This document shows positions 1-5,328 of a stretch of 14,902 nt of DNA, in pieces. Both the position numbers and the translations under genes were made by a program. The notes below the pieces were generated by a model. It saw only the letters and a list, made by a program, of their open reading frames with translations. It did not search any database and had not been told where the DNA came from. Position 1 is the first letter of the stretch; every line of letters begins with the position of its first letter. Origin of the DNA: JBGTLW01 sp041743835 (GTDB taxonomy: Bacteria > Planctomycetota > Phycisphaerae > Phycisphaerales > Phycisphaeraceae). The DNA is taken from contig JBGTLW010000295.1 of NCBI GenBank assembly GCA_041743835.1, forward strand, positions 1 to 14,902. The letters are read 5' to 3'.

Positions 1-122
1 CGCAGGCTCGCGGCCCGGGGGTCCATGTCCTCCACCGTCTGATCCACCAACCGGCCGCCCTGGCCCCACGCCAAAGGCGCAGCCCAGACACCGATCAGGA
101 TGGCCCACGCGGCAAGTCGCAT
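1..122 (-). CDS. Exported protein of unknown function, N-terminal fragment
   Basis: Only the first 40 codons lie in the window; the gene runs off the left edge. The protein begins MRLAAWAILIGVWAAPLAWG, a typical secretory signal peptide (one arginine, a hydrophobic core, then small residues before a likely cleavage near AWG-QG), so the product should be exported. The mature start reads QGGRLVDQTVEDMDPRAASL, which I do not recognise well enough to name a family. The ATG at 122 is preferred over the in-frame ATG at 131 because 131 lies inside a perfect TATAAT (130-135); if that is the -10 box, transcription would begin at about base 122 and the mRNA would be leaderless. Divergent from the gene starting at 362. 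Confidence 0.6.
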   Translation of the reverse strand, partial: MRLAAWAILIGVWAAPLAWGQGGRLVDQTVEDMDPRAASL

Positions 123-129
123 CGCACCC

Positions 130-135
130 ATTATA
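130..135 (-). promoter_or_regulatory. TATAAT -10 box, probable leaderless promoter of the left-edge gene
   Basis: On the minus strand a perfect TATAAT is followed by seven bases (GGGTGCG) and then ATG at 122. That is the distance expected between a -10 box and the transcription start, so the start codon would be the first base of the mRNA. No Shine-Dalgarno sequence is present, and no good -35 box is seen. The function is inferred from position only. Confidence 0.5.
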
Positions 136-141
136 TCGGCA

Positions 142-291
142 ACAGAGCCGCGCACGTAAGTAAGCGGTGTCTTTCCTGTGCGTGCGAGGTGCGCTTTCAC
201 AGAGCCGCCGCGTCCCCGCAGCGGACCGCCTCGGGGACGAGGCGGCTCTGTTGAGAAAGGGGACACCGCTCCCTGACGGTCGCGGCTCTGT
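142..291. repeat. Nested imperfect palindrome with four ACAGAGCCG copies
   Basis: Three nested inverted repeats share one centre. The outer arms are ACAGAGCCGCG (142-152) and its exact complement (281-291). The middle arms are AGCGGTGTC-TTTC (163-175) and GAAAG-GGGACACCGCT (256-270). The inner arms, 199-217 and 233-251, pair over 19 bases with one mismatch around a 15-base loop. ACAGAGCCG therefore occurs four times, two in each orientation. It fills the space between two divergent genes. It resembles GC-rich intergenic repeats scattered through planctomycete genomes (from memory, not checked) and could be a non-autonomous mobile element or a structural element. Confidence 0.6.
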
Positions 292-349
292 GAAGGCAGG
301 AACCCGCGGCTGTGCTGGGATTATTCGTTTATCTTTTGGGGGCGTAGGC

Positions 350-355
350 TATAAT
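350..355 (+). promoter_or_regulatory. TATAAT -10 box, probable leaderless promoter
   Basis: A perfect TATAAT is followed by CCCGCC and then the ATG at 362, so transcription would start at or next to the start codon. The -35 region (about 327-333, GTTTATC) is a poor match. There is no Shine-Dalgarno sequence. The string CTATAATCCCGCCATG is nearly repeated in front of the fucosidase gene at 6720. Confidence 0.5.
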
Positions 356-361
356 CCCGCC

Positions 362-1474
362 ATGCGTCATCTGTTATGCAGCATGGTGTTTTTATTCATC
401 GCGGCGGTGGGTGCGGGGTTTGGCGGCCTGCCTCCCAGCCAGAACGCGCTGGTAGAGACCCGGCCAGCGCTCAATCCCACGGTCGCTTCCGCTTTGGCAA
501 ACGATCACCGGTGGTCGGTCTGGCGCATCATGGACCTGCGGGGCGACCGTCGCCGACACGACAAGCGGACCGTGGTGAGCACGATCTACCGCCAGCGCGT
601 CGGCAGCGAGCACGCAGAGCTGATCTACGAGACCTACAGCCAACAATCCGCGCATGTGCATGGCGTCTTCGCCGATGGGTCGGTCGTGATCCGCGACGAG
701 CAGCAGCACATCCTCATCGACCGACATGGCAACAAGCACCCGCTGGACCTGGCGGTGCCGGGGCAGGGCAACCGGCAGGCGATGCTCAACGCGGCATTTG
801 ATGAGGGGCTTTTTCTCCAGACACAGCCCGCGCCGGGGCAGCGGAACCCCGGCGTGCAGGCGTCCCCGCTGTTTTTCATCCCCATCCGCAACGGGCTGCC
901 CGCGCCGGAGTTGGCCGTCGAGGTGAGCAAGGGCAACGGCGTCGCCATGCGCGCGAGGCGGGGCATGGTCCGTCATGGCTCCGAGGTGGCGTGGCACGAT
1001 GAACAGGGCCTGCACGTGTTCGACCTGCATTCCCACGAGGTGCGGGACATCGAGATCAAGCGCGGGGTGGCGGAGCAGGGGTACGATGAGGTGCGCGGCT
1101 TTGATGGCCGGTATGTCATGCTCCGTCGCAGCGCAGTGGACCTGAACACCGGCGAGTCGGTGGTGAAACTCAACGACACCCGGCCGGTGACGCTGCGGGA
1201 TGGCGTGCTCTATGAGGTGCAGATCAGCAACCAGAACCGCCCCAACGACAGCAAGCTATCGCTCATCGCACGCGTGCTTGACGACAATCCAAAGCAGGCC
1301 CGCACCGTGCTCGAGATGCGTGCGTATCTGGTTTACATCAACTACAACAACGCGCGCATGCCCCACCCCGGCAGTGTCGAGCCGCTGTTCCACCCGCTGG
1401 ACGAGGGGTTCTTGTATTTCGATGGGGAGGCGTGGCAGACTCAGCCGTACTACGAGCGGTCCCCGGACGAGTAG
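362..1474 (+). CDS. Exported protein of unknown function
   Basis: A 370-residue protein starting MRHLLCSMVFLFIAAVGAGFG, a clear signal peptide, so it is probably exported to the periplasm or outside. The rest is soluble, rich in charged residues and in short beta-strand-like stretches (for example GVFADGSVVIRDEQQHILID and EVAWHDEQGLHVFDLHSHEV), which would suit a beta-propeller-like or repeat fold. I see no catalytic motif and do not recognise the family. The frame stays open upstream to 167, but that extension runs through the palindromic repeat and reads as low-complexity Arg/Gly sequence ahead of a good signal peptide, so ATG 362 is chosen; the TATAAT box at 350 supports this. It ends tail to tail with the FlgM-like gene, with 10 bases between. 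Confidence 0.75.
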   Translation: MRHLLCSMVFLFIAAVGAGFGGLPPSQNALVETRPALNPTVASALANDHRWSVWRIMDLRGDRRRHDKRTVVSTIYRQRVGSEHAELIYETYSQQSAHVHGVFADGSVVIRDEQQHILIDRHGNKHPLDLAVPGQGNRQAMLNAAFDEGLFLQTQPAPGQRNPGVQASPLFFIPIRNGLPAPELAVEVSKGNGVAMRARRGMVRHGSEVAWHDEQGLHVFDLHSHEVRDIEIKRGVAEQGYDEVRGFDGRYVMLRRSAVDLNTGESVVKLNDTRPVTLRDGVLYEVQISNQNRPNDSKLSLIARVLDDNPKQARTVLEMRAYLVYINYNNARMPHPGSVEPLFHPLDEGFLYFDGEAWQTQPYYERSPDE

Positions 1475-1484
1475 CCGTCACGAA

Positions 1485-1763
1485 TCAGCGCAGGTCTTCA
1501 GCCAATGCGTCGATGGTTGCATCGACGCGTTGCTCGGTGTCATAGGTTCCAGCCGCGATCTGGGCCCGGACGCGGGCGACGAGGTCTTCGCGCACATCGG
1601 GGAGGTCTTTGAGCTTGCTTAGGAACTGGGCTGTGGTGGAGAGTTCGACTCGGTCCGCGTCGCGCTTGGGCCCGGCGGCATGGCCATTGAGTCGGTCGGG
1701 GCGATGACCCGAGCCGTTGATCCCGGTCAGGTTGGGCCGACCAATTGGTGCGATGTCACTCAT
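1485..1763 (-). CDS. flgM: FlgM-like anti-sigma-28 factor
   Basis: A 92-residue protein. The C-terminal half (about 38-90: DRVELSTTAQFLSKLKDL, then VREDLVARVRAQIAAGTY and VDATIDALAEDL) matches the FlgM pattern: a V-x-L-S start, then a helix with R-x-x-I-x-x-G-x-Y, then a final amphipathic helix. The N-terminal 37 residues are polar and probably disordered, as in known FlgM proteins. FlgM binds sigma-28 (FliA) in the cytoplasm and holds back late flagellar genes until it is exported. The start at 1763 (MSDIAPIG) is preferred; the frame is open to a start at 1805 that would add 14 residues. No flagellar gene is visible nearby, so the assignment rests on sequence pattern alone. It could be another short sigma-interacting protein of the same fold. 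Confidence 0.65.
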   Translation of the reverse strand: MSDIAPIGRPNLTGINGSGHRPDRLNGHAAGPKRDADRVELSTTAQFLSKLKDLPDVREDLVARVRAQIAAGTYDTEQRVDATIDALAEDLR

Positions 1764-1805
1764 ATCCAAACCATCCGATCTACGGGGCCGTTGGTCCTGA
1801 CACAC

Positions 1806-2243
1806 TCGACCTTGCCTGCGGACACTCCGCAGGGTTCGGTAACGCGTGGGCTGCTCGACGCGGTGGTCGGCCTGCCATTCCCATCATCGACCGGGTCACG
1901 ATCAACCCTTGAACGAATGTTATACACGGTGGATAGCTCGGTAAAGCTAAATACAACATTTATTTATAGATTTTCAACTCGCCATCGAGTCCGGTAATGC
2001 GCAGCCCGCTGATACTGATAAACGGCGTCGCAAGGTCCGATTTTTACACAGGTTATCCCCCCTTGGAACCCAGTTCAGCGATTTTAACGCGGGGATTTTC
2101 GGTCTGTGAGATATTCGTTGGGGCCGGGGGTTGTTGTGAGATTTTTTCTTAGCGAAACCAAATCAAGGGTTGCAGCCGAGGCCGTTGGTCGCGCCCGCGT
2201 TGCGGGCGGGCTATTGATTGCACGATCCTTGAAGCCCATCGCC
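1806..2243. other. Gene-free region with an AT-rich core and DnaA-box-like motifs
   Basis: No convincing gene lies here. The stretch 1905-1985 is far more AT-rich than its surroundings (for example AACATTTATTTATAGATTTT at about 1957-1976). Near it are near-matches to the DnaA box TTATNCACA: TTATACACG (1920-1928), GGTGGATAG (1928-1936, other strand), TTTTACACA (2042-2050) and TTATCCCCC (2053-2061). A perfect 8-bp hairpin, CCTGCGGA-CAC-TCCGCAGG, sits at 1815-1833, upstream of the FlgM-like gene. The AT-rich part may simply hold promoters. Confidence 0.35.
2192..2208 (-). terminator. Possible hairpin downstream of folP
   Basis: CGCCCGC and GCGGGCG form a 7-bp stem with a GTT loop, 36 bases past the folP stop codon. 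There is no run of T on the minus strand after the stem, so it is at best a weak or factor-dependent terminator. Confidence 0.25.
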
Positions 2244-3131
2244 CTATCGCTGCGCCTGCTTCACCGCCCACGCCAGCGTCGCGGCCTGATGATTCGCCCA
2301 GACATCGTGTACCCGGAACAGCCGGACCCCAGCCGCCACCCCCACGGCCGTGGTCGCCACCGTCCCGCCCAGCCGGTCACCCCCACGCCCGCTTCGCGGC
2401 TCAGCGCCGGGATCAGCCTCCATCAGCGCTTCAATAAAACGCTTCCGACTAGCCCCCAACAGCACGGGATAACCCGCCGCGACCAACTCCCTCAACGAAG
2501 CGAGGAGCGCCAGGTTGTGCGCCAGTGTTTTCCCGAAGCCGATGCCCGGGTCGAGCACGACCTGTGAAGCCCGGACGCCGGCCGCGATCGCAGCCTCGGC
2601 CCGCTCCGCCAGGAAGTTGTGTACCTCCGGCACGACCGCGTCGTAATGCGGGGCGTCCTGCATCGTGCCCGGCTCGCCACGCATGTGCATCAGGACAATC
2701 GGCACACCGCGCTGCGCAGCCAGCGTCAGCAGGCTGGGGTCTTCGCGCCCCGCGGAGATGTCGTTGAGCATGGAAGCCCCCGCATCCAGGGCCGCCGCCG
2801 CGACATCGCTGCGCGTGGTGTCGATGCTGATCGCGGTGGCGTGAAAACCCGCGGCATCCAGCTCCAGTCGCAGCCGGGTGATGGCTGGCAGGACCCGGCG
2901 TTTCTGTTCCTCAACGCCGACACGCTTGGCCCCCGGCCGGGTCGATTCGCCACCCACATCTACGATGGCCGCCCCCTGCCGCGCCATCGCAACCCCGGCG
3001 GCAACAGCCTCGCCGACATCCGCGTAGGCCCCGCCGTCGGAAAAGCTGTCCGGCGTGAGATTGAGGATGCCCACCACCCGCGGGCGGTCCAACGCAAGGC
3101 TCGGCCGACCGGGAAAATCCAACTGCCACAT
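2244..3131 (-). CDS. folP: Dihydropteroate synthase
   Basis: A 295-residue protein with all the DHPS signature loops in order: NLTPDSFSDGG (24-34), DVGGESTRPGA (58-68), ISIDTTR (101-107), NDISAG (123-128), LMHMRG with TMQ (147-158), LDPGIGFGKT (193-202), GASRKRFI (226-233) and RVHDV (273-277). It condenses p-aminobenzoate with dihydropterin pyrophosphate in folate synthesis and is the sulfonamide target; it acts in the cytoplasm. A glycine- and arginine-rich stretch at about 239-256 is longer than in many homologues. Start ATG 3131 (MWQLDFPGRP) gives the usual short N-terminus; ATGs at 3140, 3143 and 3167 are also in frame. No Shine-Dalgarno site is seen; GATGAT followed by seven bases and the ATG gives a weak hint of a leaderless start. 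Divergent from mraZ. Confidence 0.93.
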   Translation of the reverse strand: MWQLDFPGRPSLALDRPRVVGILNLTPDSFSDGGAYADVGEAVAAGVAMARQGAAIVDVGGESTRPGAKRVGVEEQKRRVLPAITRLRLELDAAGFHATAISIDTTRSDVAAAALDAGASMLNDISAGREDPSLLTLAAQRGVPIVLMHMRGEPGTMQDAPHYDAVVPEVHNFLAERAEAAIAAGVRASQVVLDPGIGFGKTLAHNLALLASLRELVAAGYPVLLGASRKRFIEALMEADPGAEPRSGRGGDRLGGTVATTAVGVAAGVRLFRVHDVWANHQAATLAWAVKQAQR

Positions 3132-3170
3132 GCACCCCATCATCCGATAACAACCCCGTCTGTGCAAAAC

Positions 3171-3216
3171 TGGGGGAAAACCGAATCACACTATTGCGTT
3201 GGGGGGAAGAGTGGGG
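3171..3216 (+). promoter_or_regulatory. Candidate MraZ operator in front of mraZ
   Basis: MraZ of other bacteria binds TGGGN repeats spaced by 5 bases in front of its own gene. Here TGGGG stands at 3212-3216 with GGGGG exactly ten bases upstream (3202-3206), and another TGGGG at 3171-3175. The two close boxes lie within the spacer between the -35 and -10 boxes, where a bound repressor would block RNA polymerase. The G-rich background makes chance matches possible. Confidence 0.45.
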
Positions 3217-3222
3217 TATATT
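3194..3222 (+). promoter_or_regulatory. Sigma-70-type promoter of mraZ
   Basis: TTGCGT (3194-3199), a spacer of exactly 17 bases, and TATATT (3217-3222) make a good housekeeping promoter. Transcription would start near 3229 and give a leader of about 23 bases. That leader contains AGGGG (3238-3242), nine bases ahead of the GTG start codon, a plausible ribosome binding site. Confidence 0.6.
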
Positions 3223-3251
3223 CCCTGTCCGAGGCACAGGGGCCCATCATC

Positions 3252-3791
3252 GTGGTATTCACAGGGACCTTCGAACATGCGATTGACGCCAAGCAGCGAC
3301 TGGCGATCCCCAGCGAGATCCGCTCGCAGATCAAGCGGGAGCACGATCGTCAGCAGCCGTCGGGCGACCCGGCCGGGGGCGATAAGTCGGGGCCACGTAA
3401 AAGCGCGAACTGCGAGGGCATCGGGCTGTATGTGACGCTCGGGGAGAGTGGCTCGCTGAGCCTTTACACCGAGACGGGGTTTGAGAAGCGGGCAGAGGCA
3501 CTGGATGACTCGCCCCTGGAAAGTGAAGAGCTCCTGGCATACGAGCGATACTTTTTCTCGCTGGCACGCCGGGTGGAGATGGATACGCAGGGCCGGGTCC
3601 GTTTACCGGAGAACCTGCTGGCACGGACGGGTCTGAGCGGCGAGGTGGTGTTGATCGGCGTGAAGGATCACGTCGAGATCCGCGACCGCACGGCTTGGAA
3701 CCAAGAGATCGAGCGGGTGCTGGCAGAGAGGCCAAGCCTGCTCATGAACCCCCGCCGGGCCATGAGGCCGGGCAAAGACCAGAAGACTTGA
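3252..3791 (+). CDS. mraZ: Transcriptional regulator MraZ
   Basis: A 179-residue protein starting at GTG (MVFTGTFEHAIDAKQRLAIP), which fits the family start exactly; the open frame further upstream is antisense to folP and is rejected. Two AbrB-like DNA-binding halves are seen, each with the D-x-x-x-R motif: DAKQR (12-16) and DTQGR (111-115), the latter followed by VRLPENLL and VVLIGVKDHVEIRDRTAW. MraZ is a ring-forming DNA-binding protein that normally represses the division and cell-wall (dcw) gene cluster it heads. Against the usual length of about 145-150 residues it carries an extra charged, Gly/Pro/Lys-rich insert at about 28-55 in the first half. The usual next gene, rsmH, is absent: a gene-free stretch, a terminator and a foreign-looking gene pair follow. 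Confidence 0.93.
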   Translation: MVFTGTFEHAIDAKQRLAIPSEIRSQIKREHDRQQPSGDPAGGDKSGPRKSANCEGIGLYVTLGESGSLSLYTETGFEKRAEALDDSPLESEELLAYERYFFSLARRVEMDTQGRVRLPENLLARTGLSGEVVLIGVKDHVEIRDRTAWNQEIERVLAERPSLLMNPRRAMRPGKDQKT

Positions 3792-4186
3792 ACCCTATGA
3801 CACAATCCGGATCGCGGGCCGCCACGGACGGCAGCCCATGTATCAGCGGAGGCAGAACGGATTCGCCGCCGGCACGCCACGGCCCAGCACGGGTCGCGGC
3901 GTTCACGGACGGACTCCCGGCCTCTCCCGGCTGCATCAGTGATCGGATGCCTGGCACCCGCTCATTAGCCGGTCGACCCGAAGCGCGTCGGCGCCTCCGC
4001 TGATTTTATCCGGATCCCGCTCCCGTTTCCCGCTTAGCCTCGCATTGTGGACAAATTGGGGATCAATGGGGCATCAACGTCACCGTCGCCCACCCCACCC
4101 CCGGCCGACGAAAAAGAATCCAACAACCCCGCGCGAACCCAAGCACCCCCGCCAACGTCTAAACAGCACAACCCCGACCTCCTCCG
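3792..4186 (+). other. Gene-free stretch between mraZ and its terminator
   Basis: No convincing gene. Weak frames exist (3797-4003 and 4047-4229), both rich in Pro, Arg, Gly and Ser with no recognisable domain. The second starts at GTG 4047 inside a repeat and runs through the terminator, so it is unlikely to be translated as a functional protein. I looked for RNase P RNA, SRP RNA and tRNA signatures and saw none. The sequence may be an extended mraZ 3' untranslated region or the remains of DNA displaced when the dcw cluster was broken. Confidence 0.4.
4047..4071 (+). promoter_or_regulatory. Candidate second MraZ operator downstream of mraZ
   Basis: Three ten-base units follow one another: GTGGACAAAT, TGGGGATCAA, then TGGGG. 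The two TGGGG boxes at 4057-4061 and 4067-4071 are spaced by exactly five bases, the classic MraZ-box arrangement, and the first unit is a degenerate copy. No clear promoter is seen next to it. It may be what is left of an operator that once served rsmH or another dcw gene. Confidence 0.35.
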
Positions 4187-4227
4187 CCACACCCCTTGGC
4201 AGCATCTGCTGGGGGTGTGGTTTTATT
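4187..4227 (+). terminator. Strong rho-independent terminator
   Basis: CCACACCCC (4187-4195) pairs perfectly with GGGGTGTGG (4212-4220) and is followed by TTTTATT. The loop can form a second small stem (CAGCA/TGCTG). This is the clearest intrinsic terminator in the window. It closes the mraZ transcript and separates it from the two small genes that follow. Confidence 0.8.
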
Positions 4228-4267
4228 AAGGAGCTGCGCGATTGACTAAACCAAGAGCCTTAATGTC

Positions 4268-4744
4268 TTGGGTGGAGTTGCATCCGACTACGGTTTTGGC
4301 AATCATACCTGCATGCCGGGATTCGCCGACAGCAAGCACTACTTGACGATTAAGGCACAATCGCCGAACGGGGACAGCACATGGGATGTGTACATCTCTT
4401 ACGAGCGTTTGGGCTTCATTGCAAGGCAGTCCAAGGGTGCCGTGATGGAAGCCGCCCACATTGTGCCCGAGATATTGGCGCGACCAAGCGCCATTTTCGA
4501 GGGTTTAAGGCGCGATGAAGACGAGGACAAGTACGGAAATGGGGCGATGTGCTATTGTGGCATACCGACAGTAGCCTATGATAAAAACGGTAGCCCAACC
4601 CAACCATGGCACGATGAAGTGTTTATGGTTTTTCTCAATGCGGAATGCGTAGCGTACAACTGGTATTGGCACCAATGTGATTGCGACCTGAACAACTACC
4701 CTGACGGGCACGTAGAACGCTTCCGAAGGAAAATTTGGCCATGA
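4268..4744 (+). CDS. Uncharacterised small protein, possible nuclease toxin
   Basis: At most 158 residues from TTG 4268; an alternative ATG at 4313 (MPGFADSKHYLTIKAQ) gives 143 residues. Neither start has a convincing ribosome binding site. Visible features are WDVYISYERLGFIARQ, a conserved-looking segment with H-x-V-P, P-x-A-I-F-E-G-L-R and a DEDED acid patch, then CYCGIPT, VFMVFLNAECVAYNWYW and a C-terminal basic ERFRRKIW. The alternation of short strands and the H-x-x-P...IFEG layout recall phage-type small RNase-like domains (barnase/EndoU/RelE-like families), but this is a guess. It overlaps the next gene by ATGA, so the two are translated together. Base composition is clearly less GC-rich than the flanking genes, which suggests horizontal transfer. 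Confidence 0.6.
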   Translation: MGGVASDYGFGNHTCMPGFADSKHYLTIKAQSPNGDSTWDVYISYERLGFIARQSKGAVMEAAHIVPEILARPSAIFEGLRRDEDEDKYGNGAMCYCGIPTVAYDKNGSPTQPWHDEVFMVFLNAECVAYNWYWHQCDCDLNNYPDGHVERFRRKIWP

Positions 4745-5157
4745 TGAACTCACCCAACAATGACTACGCTAAATACGTCTTGTCGCTTGCGGGACAGCCT
4801 GTAGGCGGAGGCAGCCGGGTCAGATACGACCGCGATGGCGATTGCATCGAGTTCTTCACCTGTGGCGATGACTTCCGCGCGGAGCGGGTGGACGATTTGG
4901 TTACCGTGTATTACTCACGTGACACACAGCAGATCGTCGGGTCACTCATTAAGGGTGCGAGCAAGTTTTGCTCTGCGCTTGGTGAAAAGATGCCGGGGCT
5001 TGCAATAGAGATCAAGGACGGGCCAGTAAAACTGGAGCATCTTTTTCTAGCCGGAAAATGGGCTAAAGAGCACAACAAAATAACGTCACTAACTTACGAA
5101 AAGTTAGCGCGGATCGCAGAGGAATCTGACGCAACCGCCGAGCTTTGCGGAACCTGA
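4741..5157 (+). CDS. DUF2283-like small protein, possible antitoxin partner
   Basis: A 138-residue protein. Residues about 24-67 (RVRYDRDGDCIEFFTCGDDF...LVTVYYSRDTQQIVGSLIKG) follow the DUF2283 pattern: a strand with Y-D-x-x-x-D, acidic residues in the middle, then an aspartate or tyrosine strand leading to I-V-G-x-x-I. DUF2283 proteins are short and often found next to small toxin-like genes. The C-terminal half is mixed helix (EHLFLAGKWAKEHNK, then TYEKLARIAEESDATAEL). The ATG at 4741 overlaps the upstream stop as ATGA; a Shine-Dalgarno AAGGA (4726-4730) stands ten bases before it, unlike most genes here. A start at ATG 4744 is equally possible. Family assignment is by pattern only. Confidence 0.6.
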   Translation: MMNSPNNDYAKYVLSLAGQPVGGGSRVRYDRDGDCIEFFTCGDDFRAERVDDLVTVYYSRDTQQIVGSLIKGASKFCSALGEKMPGLAIEIKDGPVKLEHLFLAGKWAKEHNKITSLTYEKLARIAEESDATAELCGT

Positions 5158-5226
5158 GTGGGCCGATCCCAGTTTCACCGCATCTTTTGTTTCTTCGTTT
5201 GTTCCTCCGCATCCAGCCTGGCTACT

Positions 5227-5315
5227 AATGGTGGCGACTTGGGCTTGGGCTGTCGCGACAGAAGCGAGGGAGACAGCCATAGCTTTGGCGACTTCTGGAA
5301 TTAAGTCCCACCATT
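5227..5315. repeat. Long imperfect inverted repeat between convergent genes
   Basis: AATGGTGG-C-GACTT (5227-5240) pairs with AAGTCCCACCATT (5303-5315), 13 base pairs with one bulged C. Inside, GGCTGTC (5248-5254) pairs with GACAGCC (5272-5278). TGGCGACTT also occurs twice in the same direction (5232-5240 and 5286-5294). It lies in the 171-base gap between the convergent DUF2283-like and fucosidase genes. It could act as a two-way transcription barrier or be a dispersed palindromic element; the nested layout resembles that at 142-291, though the sequence differs. Confidence 0.5.
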
Positions 5316-5328
5316 CCCACCCGCCCCC

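Noticed and set aside
167..361. In-frame upstream extension of the gene starting at 362
   Set aside because: It translates the palindromic repeat and would bury a clear signal peptide inside the protein.
2619..3251. In-frame upstream extension of mraZ
   Set aside because: It is antisense to folP and runs through the mraZ promoter; the GTG at 3252 gives the exact family N-terminus.
3797..4003. Frame in the position where rsmH would begin (starts MTQSGSRAATDG)
   Set aside because: I tried to match it to the RsmH N-terminus (H-x-P-V-M-L, G-G-G-G-H-S) and found no correspondence; the composition is low complexity.
4047..4229. 60-codon frame starting at GTG after mraZ
   Set aside because: Low-complexity Pro/Ser/Thr sequence that passes through an intrinsic terminator; no ribosome binding site and no domain. 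Kept only as a remote possibility.
4242..4343. Short frame from TTG 4242 with an AAGGAG eight bases upstream
   Set aside because: The ribosome site looks good, but the AAGGAG directly follows the terminator tail, the start codon is weak and the peptide of about 33 residues overlaps the next gene with no recognisable feature.
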